DNA from: Leisingera sp. M658
Lineage (GTDB): Bacteria > Pseudomonadota > Alphaproteobacteria > Rhodobacterales > Rhodobacteraceae
NCBI RefSeq assembly: GCF_025144145.1
Contig: NZ_CP083546.1
Span: 2,372,501-2,436,500, forward strand
Length of the DNA: 64,000 bases
Direction of reading: 5' to 3'
Positions within the stretch are counted from its first letter, which is position 1. Each line of letters starts with the position of its first letter. A program made the position numbers and the translations under genes. The notes under the pieces are model-generated. The model had not been told where the DNA came from, searched no databases, and saw nothing but the letters and a program-made list of their open reading frames with translations. Of this stretch, positions 9,221 through 18,917 are shown in pieces.

Positions 9221-9942
9221 ATCTCGCCTCCCGAAACGCTCATCGCGTGCCCGTTGATTGACGAAGCGTCATCTGACGCCAGGAACACTGCCGTTGCCGC
9301 CACTTCCGCAGGCGCGATCAGCCGCTGCATCGGGTTGCCGCCAACCACCATCTTAAGCGCCTTCTCCCGCGGAATGTCATGCCGGGCCATCAGCCCTGTG
9401 ATTGCGCTCTCCGCCATTTCGGTATCAACAAACCCCGGGCAGATCGCATTGCAAGTGATGCCGCGCTTGGCCACGCTCTGCGCAACCGAGCGCACCAGTC
9501 CCAGCACCCCGTGTTTCGAGGCCGCATAGGCCGGGATATGCGCCCCGCCCTGCAAGGACGCGGTCGAGGCAATGGCAATCAGCCGCCCGCCCGGTTTCAT
9601 GCCAGCCCGCAGCGCCGCCCGGAAGGTCAGGAAGGTGCCGGTCATGTTCACCGTCAGGGTGTGCTGCCAGTCTTCCAGCTCAACATCCTCGATCCGCGCG
9701 GCGATCCCGGTGCCCGCATTTGCCACAACCACGTCGTAAGCTGTGTCAAACAGCGTTTCGACCTGGGCCTCATCCGTGACGTCAGCAGGTCTGATTTCCA
9801 GATCCGTATCCGTCGCTGCCTGCTCCAGCGCGTCGCGCCGCCGCCCCGAAATTGTCACCTGACAATTCTGGGCTGCAAAGGCCTGCGCGATTGCCTTGCC
9901 GATGCCAGTGCCGCCGCCTGTTACCAGTACCCTGCGTGTCAT
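9217..9942 (-). CDS. Short-chain dehydrogenase/reductase
   Basis: A 241-residue classical SDR with N-terminal Rossmann motif [15 protein letters not shown], catalytic Ser (IASTASLQ) and YAASKHG (Tyr/Lys). It presumably interconverts a hydroxy/oxo alicyclic CoA intermediate of the pathway. It overlaps both the monooxygenase gene and the MarR gene by 4 bp. Substrate assignment is by context only. Confidence 0.85.
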   Translation of the reverse strand: MTRRVLVTGGGTGIGKAIAQAFAAQNCQVTISGRRRDALEQAATDTDLEIRPADVTDEAQVETLFDTAYDVVVANAGTGIAARIEDVELEDWQHTLTVNMTGTFLTFRAALRAGMKPGGRLIAIASTASLQGGAHIPAYAASKHGVLGLVRSVAQSVAKRGITCNAICPGFVDTEMAESAITGLMARHDIPREKALKMVVGGNPMQRLIAPAEVAATAVFLASDDASSINGHAMSVSGGEI

Positions 9943-12233
9943 GCCCGGATCACCTCCGCGTCACGGTCGGCCAGCCGCCAGGCCTGATCCCGGCCCGCCT
10001 GATACGGCAGCGGCCAGTCCCCGTGCCGGTCGCCGATCCGCGCCGCCTCGTGCAGGGTCCAATAGGGATCGGCCAGATGCGGCCGGCCTACACAGACCAG
10101 ATCGGCCCGCCCCGCCATCAGGATCGAATTGGCATGGTCCGCCTCATAGATATTGCCGACCGCCATGGTGGCAATCCCGGCTTCGTTGCGGATGCGGTCG
10201 GAAAACGGCGTCTGGAACATGCGGCCATAGACCGGCTGCGCATCGGTCGAGGTCTGCCCGGCGGAGACATCAATGATATCCGCACCCGCCGCGGTGAACG
10301 CCTTGGCGATCTCCACCGCTTCTTCCGGAGTGACGCCATCGCCGCCCACCCAGTCATTTGCGGAGATCCTGACAGACATCGGCTTCGCCTCAGGCCAAAC
10401 CGCGCGCATCGCCTGGAACACCTCCAGCGGGTAGCGCAGCCGGTTTGCCAGGCTTCCGCCGTACTCATCCGTCCGAATGTTCGATTTTGGCGATATGAAC
10501 GAGGAAATAAGGTATCCATGCGCCGCATGAAGTTCGATCATGTCAAACCCTGCGCGCTCTGCCATCTGCGCCGATGCAACGAATTCCTCCCGGATTTGAT
10601 CCATTTCCGCCCGCGTGATCTCCCGCGGTGCCGGGTTGTTTTCCGACCACGGAATGGGCGAGGCCGAAACCGTTTCCCAGTTTCCTTCCGGCAGCGGCGC
10701 GTCCATTTCCTCCCACCCTAGCTGGGTGGAGCCCTTGCGCCCAGAATGGCCGATCTGACAGCAGATCTTCGCGCCGGTCTCAGCATGCACAAAATCCGTC
10801 AGCCGTCTCCACGCCGCCTCATGCTCCGGCGCATACAGCCCCGGGCAGCCCAGCGAAATCCGGCCCTCAGCCGATACACAGGTCATTTCGGTATAGACCA
10901 GCCCGGCGCCGCCCTTGGCGCGCTCGCCGTAATGGATCAGGTGCCAGTCCGCCGGGCAGCCCTCCACTGCCTTGTACTGCGCCATGGGGGAAACCACGAT
11001 GCGGTTCTGCAGTTCCATCCCGCGCAAGCGGTAGGGGGCAAACATCGGTGGCCGCACCGGCGCATCACCCGGCGCGCCGGCCTTGTCCTGGAACCACTTC
11101 TCGGCGCTTTGCAGCCAGTCCGCATCGCGCAGCCGCAGGTTCTCGTGGGAAATCCGCTGCGAACGGGTCAGCAGGGAATAGTTGAACTGCACCGGATCCA
11201 TGTCCAGATAGCGCTCGACCTCTTCAAACCACTCCAAGGAGTTGCGTGCAGCTGATTGCAGCCGCAGCACATCCAGCCGCCGCTCCTCCTGGTACCGCTC
11301 AAAGGCGCGTTCCAGCGTCGGTTCGGTGCTCACCAGCTCAGCCAGTGCAATCGCGCTGTCAAAGGCCAGCCGCGATCCCGACCCGATGGAGAAATGCGCG
11401 GTGGCTGAGGCATCCCCCAGCAGAACCACATTCTCGTGGTGCCACTTTTCGCACAGCACCCGCGGGAAGTTGATCCACACCGCCGCCCCGCGCAAATGCG
11501 CCGCGTTCGACATCAGCCGCTGCCCGCCCAGATGATCCGCAAAGATCTCCTCGCAGGTGCGGACGGTCTCCTCCTTGCTCATGCCCTCAAAACCCCAGGC
11601 CTCCCAGGTCTCAGCTGAACATTCGACAATCACCGTCGCCGTGTCCGCGTCAAACTGGTAGGCGTGGATCCACATCCAGCCGTGTTTGGTCTTCTCAAAA
11701 ACAAAGGTGAAGGCATCGTCGAATTTCTGATGGGTGCCCAGCCAGATGAACTTGCAGGGCCGCACGTCGATTTCCGGTTTAAAATGCTCCGCGAACTCAT
11801 TGCGAACGCTGGAGTTCAGCCCGTCGCAGCCGACCACAAGATCATAGTCTGCTTGATATTCCGCAGCGGATTTGGCAAGGGTTTCAAATTGCAGGTCAAC
11901 GCCCAGTTCGCGCGCCCGGTCCTGCAGCAGCAGCAGCATCTGCCTGCGGCCTATTCCGGCAAACCCATGCCCGCCTGACACCGTGCGGTTGCCGTTATGC
12001 ACCACCGCGATATCGTCCCAATAGGCAAAGTGTTCACGGATCGCTTCGGCGCTCTGCGGGTCATTGGCGCTGAGATTCTCCAGCGCGTCATCCGACAGCA
12101 CCACGCCCCAGCCAAAGGTATCATCAGGCTTGTTACGCTCAATCACCGTGACCTGTGCCTCGGGCTGGCGCAGCTTCATCGAGATCGCAAAGTAGAGGCC
12201 CGCAGGCCCTCCTCCCAAACAGGCGACTTTCAT
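9939..12233 (-). CDS. Bifunctional 2-aminobenzoyl-CoA monooxygenase/reductase (salicylyl-CoA 5-hydroxylase type)
   Basis: A 764-residue fusion. Residues 1-370 form an FAD aromatic hydroxylase ([10 protein letters not shown] dinucleotide fold, [27 protein letters not shown]). Residues 400-764 form an old-yellow-enzyme FMN reductase ([45 protein letters not shown]). This layout is that of 2-aminobenzoyl-CoA monooxygenase/reductase, which hydroxylates and dearomatises the ring. The longest frame starts at 12260, but AAAGGA five bases before the ATG at 12233 (MKVACLGGG) makes that the better start. It is the first gene of the operon, next to the palindromic operator. Confidence 0.87.
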   Translation of the reverse strand: MKVACLGGGPAGLYFAISMKLRQPEAQVTVIERNKPDDTFGWGVVLSDDALENLSANDPQSAEAIREHFAYWDDIAVVHNGNRTVSGGHGFAGIGRRQMLLLLQDRARELGVDLQFETLAKSAAEYQADYDLVVGCDGLNSSVRNEFAEHFKPEIDVRPCKFIWLGTHQKFDDAFTFVFEKTKHGWMWIHAYQFDADTATVIVECSAETWEAWGFEGMSKEETVRTCEEIFADHLGGQRLMSNAAHLRGAAVWINFPRVLCEKWHHENVVLLGDASATAHFSIGSGSRLAFDSAIALAELVSTEPTLERAFERYQEERRLDVLRLQSAARNSLEWFEEVERYLDMDPVQFNYSLLTRSQRISHENLRLRDADWLQSAEKWFQDKAGAPGDAPVRPPMFAPYRLRGMELQNRIVVSPMAQYKAVEGCPADWHLIHYGERAKGGAGLVYTEMTCVSAEGRISLGCPGLYAPEHEAAWRRLTDFVHAETGAKICCQIGHSGRKGSTQLGWEEMDAPLPEGNWETVSASPIPWSENNPAPREITRAEMDQIREEFVASAQMAERAGFDMIELHAAHGYLISSFISPKSNIRTDEYGGSLANRLRYPLEVFQAMRAVWPEAKPMSVRISANDWVGGDGVTPEEAVEIAKAFTAAGADIIDVSAGQTSTDAQPVYGRMFQTPFSDRIRNEAGIATMAVGNIYEADHANSILMAGRADLVCVGRPHLADPYWTLHEAARIGDRHGDWPLPYQAGRDQAWRLADRDAEVIRA

Positions 12234-12292
12234 GATCATCCTTTCCCGCTCAGCGCACATCCTTGCAGATCAGGATAGGCAGGTCCGGGAAA

Positions 12293-12322
12293 ACTTCAAG
12301 CATAAAGTTTTAAGCTTGAAGT
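12293..12322. promoter_or_regulatory. MarR-type palindromic operator upstream of the anthranilate operon
   Basis: ACTTCAAGC (12293-12301) and GCTTGAAGT (12314-12322) are perfect 9-bp inverted arms around an AT-rich 12-bp spacer, 60 bp upstream of the monooxygenase start. On the minus strand TATGCT inside the palindrome could serve as a -10 box. Size and symmetry suit a MarR dimer, and a MarR gene is the third gene of the operon. Confidence 0.65.
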
Positions 12323-12409
12323 AAATGGGTGCAAAGCTTTGGCGCAGCCCCTGCCGGGTCAGCTCAACTTTCCCATGAAATCATCAGCCAGCCCCAGGCG
12401 CGGCGCCCG

Positions 12410-14650
12410 TCAAAGTTCCCGCAGGTATTTCATCACTGCCGGGCGCACCGCCTGGTCGCCGCGGTGGCGCGCATCCGCGATGATCTTGCGCAGCTCGCCC
12501 AGATCGACCCGCAGCAGCAGTGACTTGACCGGTCCGATAGAGGCCGGGCGCATCGACAGCGTGCGGATGCCCATGGCGGCCAAGCACACGGCCTCAACCG
12601 GGCGGCCCGCGTCCTCGCCGCAAAAGCTGAGCGGCGTGCCAGAGATCGCGCAGCGTTCCACGATGCGCTCGATGAAGCTCAGGAAGCTCACATTCAGCGT
12701 ATCATAGCGTTTACGCACCCGCTCATTCTCGCGGTCGGCGGCAAAGAAGAACTGCTTCAGGTCATTGCCGCCGATCGAGATAAAGGCCACCTCGTCAAAG
12801 AACTTCTGCGGCGCATAGGCCAGCGAGGGTGTTTCCAGCATCGCGCCGATCTCCAGCTCAGCCGGCAGCACGTGGCCCAGGATGCGCTCGCGTTCGATGG
12901 TCTTGTCCACCTCGGCCTTGGCTGCGCGGTATTCCTCGAACTGGGCGACAAAGGGAAACATGATCGACAGCGGCCGCCCTTCGGCCGAGCGCAGCAGCGC
13001 CTGCAACTGCATCCGCATGATGCCGGGCTTGTCCAGCCCCACCCGGATCGCCCGCCAGCCCAGCGCAGGGTTCGGCTCATCCGTCGGTTTCATATAGGGC
13101 AGAACCTTGTCGGAACCGATGTCCAAAGTGCGGAAAATCACCGGTTTGCCATGGGCCGCATCCAGCACCCGCTTGTACAAAGCAACCAGCTCCGAACGCT
13201 TTGGCATCTGATTGCGCACGAGGAATTGCAATTCCGTGCGAAACAGCCCCACACCTTCAGCACCAGAACTATCCAATGACGGCAGGTCCGCCATCAGCCC
13301 GGCATTCATCACCATATTGATGCGCTGGCCGTCGGTGGTGACCGCCGCCTTGCTGCGGATCGACGCATAGCGTTCCTGCGCCTTGGTATGCATCGCGATC
13401 TTGTCGCGAAAGGCCCCGACAACCGTGTCATCGGGCCGCAGATGCACCACGCCCTGATCGCCATCCACCATGATGTGGTCGCCGTTCAGCGCCTCGGTGG
13501 TGATCCGCTTGGCATTCACCACCAGCGGAATGGCCAGCGCGCGCGCGACAATAGCGGCGTGGGATCCGACCGAGCCTTCCTCCAGCACGATGCCCCGCAG
13601 GCCGCGGCCATACTCCAGCAGATCCCCCGGACCTATGTTGCGGGCGATCAGGATGGGGTTGTCCGGCAGCTCGGCACCGGTGTCTGCCCCCTGCCCGGTC
13701 AGAATCCGCAGCAGACGGTTTGAGAGATCATCCAGGTCGCTCAGCCGTTCGCGCAAGTAGGCGTCCTGCACCTGGCCCATCCGGGCGCGGGCCTGGGATT
13801 GCTCCTTTTCCACCGCGGCTTCGGCGCTCAGGCCACGGGCGATATCCTCTTCCATCCGCCGCATCCAGCCTTTGGAATTGGCAAACATACGGTAGGCTTC
13901 AAGAACCTGCAGCTGGTCTTTGTCGCCATTGCGGGAGACTTCCAGCATCTTGTCAACGCCGACCCGCAGTTCCTCGACCGCGCTGTTCATCCGCTCCAGC
14001 TCCCGCTGGGGATCATCGGCAATCGGATTGGTCACAATCACCCGCGGCTCATGCAGCCACACATTGCCCTCTGCCGCGCCTTCCTGGGCCGAGGTACCGT
14101 GGATCAGAACCGGCTGCTTGTGCAGTGGCGACAGGGCCGCGCCTTCGCCGACAAAGGCGCCCAGCTCGGTCATCTCCGCGATGACCATCGCCACCACTTC
14201 CAGCGCATAGACCGCATCGGCTGAAAACTCGCGCCCCTCCTTGGACTGGACCACCAAGACGCCAAGCATCTCGCCCAACCGCTGCACCGGCACCCCGAGG
14301 AAGGAGGAAAACCGCTCCTCCCCGGTTTCCGGCATATAGCGGAATCCCTTGGCATTGGGCGCATCCGGCGTGTTCACCACCTTGCCGTATCTTGCCACCC
14401 GGCCCACCAGGCCCTCGCCGATGCGCATCCGGGTCTGGTGCACAGATTCGGTGTTCAAGCCTTCGGTTGCACACAGCTCCAGCGTCTCGTCATCGCGGAA
14501 CAGATAGACCGAACACACCTCGGTCCCCATGCTGTCGGCGATCAGATGAGTGATCTTGTCGAGCCGCGCCTGACCGGCATCGTCACCCGCCATCGCCTCG
14601 CGCAGGCGAACCAGAAGCTTCCTGCTTTCGGATTCCGTTGTATCAGCCAT
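12410..14650 (-). CDS. ptsP: Phosphoenolpyruvate-protein phosphotransferase of the nitrogen PTS (EI-Ntr)
   Basis: A 746-residue EI-Ntr: an N-terminal GAF domain (about 20-165), a PEP-utiliser swivelling domain with the phosphorylated His in GSVGSHAAIVARAL (about residue 365), and the C-terminal PEP-binding barrel (GVGLFRTELQFL, RTLDIGSDK, SIGGNDLKQF, and LSFCGEDAGRP with the catalytic Cys). It starts the phosphorelay to NPr and EIIA-Ntr. GTG 14656 is possible, but the ATG at 14650 has better spacing to GGGAG. It lies downstream of lysC on the same strand after about 270 bp. Confidence 0.93.
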   Translation of the reverse strand: MADTTESESRKLLVRLREAMAGDDAGQARLDKITHLIADSMGTEVCSVYLFRDDETLELCATEGLNTESVHQTRMRIGEGLVGRVARYGKVVNTPDAPNAKGFRYMPETGEERFSSFLGVPVQRLGEMLGVLVVQSKEGREFSADAVYALEVVAMVIAEMTELGAFVGEGAALSPLHKQPVLIHGTSAQEGAAEGNVWLHEPRVIVTNPIADDPQRELERMNSAVEELRVGVDKMLEVSRNGDKDQLQVLEAYRMFANSKGWMRRMEEDIARGLSAEAAVEKEQSQARARMGQVQDAYLRERLSDLDDLSNRLLRILTGQGADTGAELPDNPILIARNIGPGDLLEYGRGLRGIVLEEGSVGSHAAIVARALAIPLVVNAKRITTEALNGDHIMVDGDQGVVHLRPDDTVVGAFRDKIAMHTKAQERYASIRSKAAVTTDGQRINMVMNAGLMADLPSLDSSGAEGVGLFRTELQFLVRNQMPKRSELVALYKRVLDAAHGKPVIFRTLDIGSDKVLPYMKPTDEPNPALGWRAIRVGLDKPGIMRMQLQALLRSAEGRPLSIMFPFVAQFEEYRAAKAEVDKTIERERILGHVLPAELEIGAMLETPSLAYAPQKFFDEVAFISIGGNDLKQFFFAADRENERVRKRYDTLNVSFLSFIERIVERCAISGTPLSFCGEDAGRPVEAVCLAAMGIRTLSMRPASIGPVKSLLLRVDLGELRKIIADARHRGDQAVRPAVMKYLREL

Positions 14651-14864
14651 TGCCACCCTCTCCCGAGGTCACTTCCCCGCACGCTGCCGCTCTGATTGGT
14701 TCACCAGCACAAATACCACTCAAAGCAGTATCCCAGCGTTCTCTCCTCCCCCCACTTGTCCCATCCCAGGGGAAAAAGTCCAAGTGTTTTTGCAGCATTG
14801 CCCGCAATCAGAGCAGCCTGACACGGCATTGCGCAAAATACCGCCAGACACAGGCCAGACACAA

Positions 14865-14889
14865 CAAAGGCGCCCGATCGGCGCCTTTG
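14865..14889 (-). terminator. Probable terminator downstream of lysC
   Basis: CAAAGGCGCC (14865-14874) pairs with GGCGCCTTTG (14880-14889) around CGATC. Read on the minus strand the hairpin is followed by TTGTTGTG, a weak T-rich tail, 33 bp after the lysC stop. The rest of the 14651-14921 gap shows no gene. Confidence 0.6.
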
Positions 14890-14921
14890 CAATTTACAGA
14901 AAATGGTTTTCCGGCCCGCGC

Positions 14922-16160
14922 CTAGCCGGCTTTTTCCAGCTCAAACGCGTCATGCAGTGCCTGTACGGCCAGCTCCATGTATTTGCGGTCGATCAGCACC
15001 GAGATCTTGATTTCCGAGGTTGTGATCACCTTGATGTTGACGCCCTCATCCGACAGCACCTTGAACATCTTGGCGGCCACGCCGGACTGCGAGCGCATAC
15101 CGATACCAACCACAGAAACCTTGGCCACATCCTTGTCGGCCAAGAGTTCAGCATAGTTCAGCTCGCCCTTTTCCTTGATGGCCAGCAGCGCCTGTTCGGC
15201 ACGCGCCACCTGGTCAGTCGGGCAGGAGAAGGTCATATCGGTGCGGCCCTCGTCCGAGATATCCTGCACAATCATGTCGACATTCACACCCGCATCGCTG
15301 AGGGTAGTGAATATGGTTGCCGCGATGCCGGGGCGGTCGGCCACCGACTGCACGGTCAGCTTGGCCTCGTCACGGGAATAGGCCACACCGGCCACAACAT
15401 TGGATTCCATGATTTCCTCCTCGGCGCAGACCAGGGTACCGGCCTCGTCAGTTTGTTCCTCAAAGCTCGACAGCACGCGCAGCTTCACCTTATAGCGCAT
15501 CGCCAGTTCAACCGAGCGGGTCTGCAGCACCTTGGCGCCCAGCGACGCCAGCTCCAGCATTTCCTCAAACGCGATCTTGTCCAGCTTGCGCGCCTTGTCG
15601 CAAATCCGCGGGTCGGTGGTATAAACGCCGTCCACGTCGGTATAAATATCACAGCGCTCGGCCTCAAACGCCGCCGCAAAGGCCACCGCGGTGGTGTCCG
15701 AACCGCCCCGGCCCAGCGTGGTGATGCGGCCTTCAGGGCTGATGCCCTGGAAACCGGCCACAACCGCCACTTTCATGCCTTCATCAAACTTGGCGCGGAT
15801 GTTTTCCGGCGGGATCTCTTCGATCCGCGCCTGGCTGTGCGCCGAGGTGGTCAAAAGCGGCACTTGCCAGCCCTGCCAGCTGCGGGCGGGAACATCCATT
15901 TCCTGCAACGTCAGCGCCATAAGGCCGGCGGTCACATTCTCGCCCGAAGACACAATCGCATCATATTCACGCGCGTCATACAGCGGCGAGGTCTCATCAA
16001 CCCAGCCGACCAGTTCGTTGGTCTTGCCGGACATCGCCGACACGATGACGATCACGTCATAGCCCTTGGCCACCTCAACACCGACGCGTTTGGCCGCGCG
16101 GCGGATGCGATCCAGGTTGGCGACGGACGTGCCGCCGAATTTCATCACAAGTACGGGCAT
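14922..16160 (-). CDS. lysC: Aspartate kinase
   Basis: A 412-residue aspartokinase (ATP plus aspartate to aspartyl phosphate; lysine, threonine and methionine biosynthesis). Motifs are KFGGTSVAN at residue 7, GFQGISPEGRITTLGRGGSD (ATP/aspartate binding, about 130-165), and two C-terminal ACT domains (about 265-410) that normally bind Lys/Thr for feedback inhibition. Length and ends are normal. It is monocistronic, with a hairpin terminator downstream. Confidence 0.95.
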   Translation of the reverse strand: MPVLVMKFGGTSVANLDRIRRAAKRVGVEVAKGYDVIVIVSAMSGKTNELVGWVDETSPLYDAREYDAIVSSGENVTAGLMALTLQEMDVPARSWQGWQVPLLTTSAHSQARIEEIPPENIRAKFDEGMKVAVVAGFQGISPEGRITTLGRGGSDTTAVAFAAAFEAERCDIYTDVDGVYTTDPRICDKARKLDKIAFEEMLELASLGAKVLQTRSVELAMRYKVKLRVLSSFEEQTDEAGTLVCAEEEIMESNVVAGVAYSRDEAKLTVQSVADRPGIAATIFTTLSDAGVNVDMIVQDISDEGRTDMTFSCPTDQVARAEQALLAIKEKGELNYAELLADKDVAKVSVVGIGMRSQSGVAAKMFKVLSDEGVNIKVITTSEIKISVLIDRKYMELAVQALHDAFELEKAG

Positions 16161-16339
16161 ATGGAGCGGGTCTCCCTGCGCTTGCGGGTTTCAGTCCCGT
16201 GCCTCATATGCGAGCGGTCTCTTAAGGGCAATAGCGGGCAGCCCCATCGGGCAAGGAAGCTGCGGTTCAGGCCGCCGTTTCAGCGCGGCAAACCGCCACA
16301 AGGTCCGGTTTGCGCAATTTCAGCCAATCCGCGGGGCGC

Positions 16340-17788
16340 TCAGCTGCGCCAAAAGCGGACAGTCAGCATCGCGTAGACCGCCATCAGCTCCAGCCGCCCG
16401 ATCAGCATCGCCGCGCTCAGGATCCATTTTGCCGGATCATTGAGGGTGGAGAAATTGCCCGCCGGCCCGATGGTATCGCCCAAACCGGGGCCGATATTGG
16501 CCACTGCAGTCGCGGCACCGGACACTGCGGTCACAAAATCCAGGCCGGTCAGCGCCAGCGCCCAGGCGACAACGCCCAGCGTTACAACAAAGAACATGAA
16601 GAATGAGATAACCGAACTGAGCACCTCAGCGTCCACCGGACGCCCCTCGTAGCGGGTAAAGAACACCCCATGCGGCGACCGGATGCGCTGGATCTGCGTT
16701 CTGACCGAAGCCAGCAAAAGCTGGTAACGAAAGATCTTGACGGAACAGGCGGTCGAACCCGCACAACCGCCAATCAGCCCGGTGAAGAAGAAGATCATCA
16801 CCAGAAAGCTGCCCCATTGCATGTAGTCCGCACTGGCATAACCGGTGCCGGACATGATCGAGGTGATGTTGAACAGGGCCGAGCGCAGCGCCTGTTCACC
16901 GCTGTGCGGATTGGCGTAATACAGAACCCCGGCTGCCACAGCGACCAGAATGCCCAGCGTCATCATGAAGCCGCGGATCTGGCTGTCCCGCAGCATCGGC
17001 GTGCCATGGCCGTTGATCAGCTGCACATAACGCACAAACGGCAGCGCCGCGAGGATCATGAAAATCGCCGCCGCATATTCCACCGGTCCCGCAAAGGCCC
17101 CGAAAGAGGTGTCGTAATTGGCAAACCCGCCGGTGGCGATGGTGGTCATGGAATGCACCAGCGCATCAAACGGCCCCATGCCCATCACCATGTAGACCAG
17201 CATGCAGGCCATGGTCAGCGACACGTAGATCAACGAGATCTGCTTGGCGATCGCCTGCGCGCGGGGCAGGATTTTACCAAAGGTGTCAAAGCTTTCCGAT
17301 TTAAAGATCTGCATCCCGCCGACCCGCAGCTCGGGCAGGAACACCATCGCCACAACAATGATGCCGATACCGCCCAGCCATTGCAGGATGCCGCGCCACA
17401 ACAGCAGTCCGCGCGGCAGGTCGTCCAGCCCCGAAATCACTGTTGATCCGGTGGTGGTCAACCCCGACATCGCCTCGAAAAACGCATCAACAAACCGCAG
17501 CTCGGTTGCCCCCAGCATCAGCGGAATCGCCCCGAACAGCGGCAGCGCCAGCCACACGGTGGTGGTCAGCAAAAAGGTCTGGCGGATGCTCAGCCCCTCC
17601 TTCACGCCATTGGCGCAGCTTAAGGCCAGCAGCCCGCCGACGAGAATGGTGAAGAGCGCACTTTCAAGAAACACATGCCATTCGCCACGGCCATCCAGCA
17701 GATCGACCAGCAGCGGGAACAGCATCATGGCTCCCAAAATGACGACCAAAAGGCCGATGACATATCCTACCGGGCGGAGATCCAACAT
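16340..17788 (-). CDS. trkH: Trk-type potassium uptake membrane subunit
   Basis: A 482-residue polytopic membrane protein of the TrkH/KtrB family with about ten hydrophobic segments. The four selectivity-filter-like loops are recognisable: TTTGST (about 111), ATGGF (about 218), SGTGY (about 315) and ANIGPG (about 432). It needs the cytosolic NAD-binding TrkA for function, and trkA is not in the window. It is transcribed toward lysC across a 179-bp gap in which I see no gene. Confidence 0.92.
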   Translation of the reverse strand: MLDLRPVGYVIGLLVVILGAMMLFPLLVDLLDGRGEWHVFLESALFTILVGGLLALSCANGVKEGLSIRQTFLLTTTVWLALPLFGAIPLMLGATELRFVDAFFEAMSGLTTTGSTVISGLDDLPRGLLLWRGILQWLGGIGIIVVAMVFLPELRVGGMQIFKSESFDTFGKILPRAQAIAKQISLIYVSLTMACMLVYMVMGMGPFDALVHSMTTIATGGFANYDTSFGAFAGPVEYAAAIFMILAALPFVRYVQLINGHGTPMLRDSQIRGFMMTLGILVAVAAGVLYYANPHSGEQALRSALFNITSIMSGTGYASADYMQWGSFLVMIFFFTGLIGGCAGSTACSVKIFRYQLLLASVRTQIQRIRSPHGVFFTRYEGRPVDAEVLSSVISFFMFFVVTLGVVAWALALTGLDFVTAVSGAATAVANIGPGLGDTIGPAGNFSTLNDPAKWILSAAMLIGRLELMAVYAMLTVRFWRS

Positions 17789-17835
17789 GCGGGGCAGCGT
17801 TGGACCTGCGCACGGTAAGTGTCAAGCCTGCGCCG

Positions 17836-18627
17836 CTATTCCTTGCCCTCGCCGGCTTTTACAGCGTTGCGTGCGGGCATCTTGCGCGGTTTGGACGGCT
17901 TGCGCGGGCGTTTGCCTGGCGCCGCACTCTCTGATCGCGCCGGCTTAGCAGCCGGGGGCGCCGTTTCCGGTGCGGGCGCCTGCACAGCAAAGGACTTGGT
18001 CACTGCCGCCACTGCGGCGGACTGCGCAGGGTTCTGCTGCTTTTCAGGGCTGCCGCGGCGGGCAGCGGATCCGCGGAACACCGCAGATGGTTCGGAAACC
18101 GCTTCAGCGGCCGTTTTCCCTGTTGCGTGTGCCGTTGCCTGATTTGCCTTCGCCGCCACTGGTTCTGCAACTTCCAGCTTGGCAACTGCAGCCTCGGCCG
18201 GCACGGATTTACCAACAGCTGCCTTTGCTGCAGCAGCCCGCACGGCCGGTTTTTGGTCCGCGGCCTTGCGCTCTGCCGGTTTTGCGGCAACCGGCTTCTT
18301 TTTGGCGGCAGGTTTTTCTGCCGCTTTCCTGGCAGGCGGTTGCGTGGCTTGCACTGCGGGCGCAACTGAAGTGTCTTCTTTCGCAGGCGTTGACGGTTGG
18401 GCAGTCTGCGGCAGTGCAGTTTCCGGCCTTGCCCGCGGCGGCACCGCGAAGCCGAGGATTTTCCGCTGCAACTCAAACATGGAATGCGCGGCCCGCATCT
18501 GCTCCAGCGGCGCCGTAATCGCCGCTTCGGTCATCTGCCGCCACAGCTTCAGCTGCGTGCCTGCCGTATAACCTGCCCATTCATGCGCCAGGGCTGAGAA
18601 TGCGCCGTGCTGGTGAAAACTGCTCAT
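17836..18627 (-). CDS. Ala/Lys/Pro-rich protein with phasin-like N-terminus
   Basis: 263 residues. The first 65 (AGYTAGTQLKLWRQMTEAAI, then MRAAHSMFELQRKILG) are helical and phasin-like. The remainder is low-complexity Ala/Pro/Lys (AAEKPAAKKKPVAAKPAERK) ending RPRKPSKPRKMPARN, reminiscent of histone-H1-like tails. It could bind polyhydroxyalkanoate granules and, through the basic tail, the nucleoid, as known for PhaM/PhaF-type proteins. This is inference from composition. The 290-bp gap upstream has no gene. Confidence 0.55.
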   Translation of the reverse strand: MSSFHQHGAFSALAHEWAGYTAGTQLKLWRQMTEAAITAPLEQMRAAHSMFELQRKILGFAVPPRARPETALPQTAQPSTPAKEDTSVAPAVQATQPPARKAAEKPAAKKKPVAAKPAERKAADQKPAVRAAAAKAAVGKSVPAEAAVAKLEVAEPVAAKANQATAHATGKTAAEAVSEPSAVFRGSAARRGSPEKQQNPAQSAAVAAVTKSFAVQAPAPETAPPAAKPARSESAAPGKRPRKPSKPRKMPARNAVKAGEGKE

Positions 18628-18917
18628 CAGATACTCCTTACTTCATGCACTGGTTTTACCCTGCCTGTTGGTGTTGCGGCCGGGCAAAAAAGGAGAGGTG
18701 CGGCACCGGAGCAGATCCGGGCCTGCAGCATCGGCAACCGGGTGTAAGATCCCTGCCCCATGCACAACGGCTCCCCTGAACACCTGGAGAATCCTCCAGG
18801 CTACAGCCCGGAGTTTACCATGTTTCGCTGCGCGGCAGCATAAAAAATGCGGCAGCGCAGAAATTACGGGAGGTCAGCAGTATGCCTGCCTTCAAATCGG
18901 GCACGCCGCCCGGCAGG

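Noticed and set aside
7863-9257. 464-aa plus-strand open frame and similar long frames opposite the anthranilate operon
   Set aside because: They are antisense shadows in high-GC coding DNA, rich in His/Arg/Pro/Gln, without domains, while the minus strand encodes recognisable enzymes.
14784-16376. 530-aa plus-strand frame opposite lysC
   Set aside because: Entirely antisense to a clear aspartate kinase; composition is that of a mirror frame.
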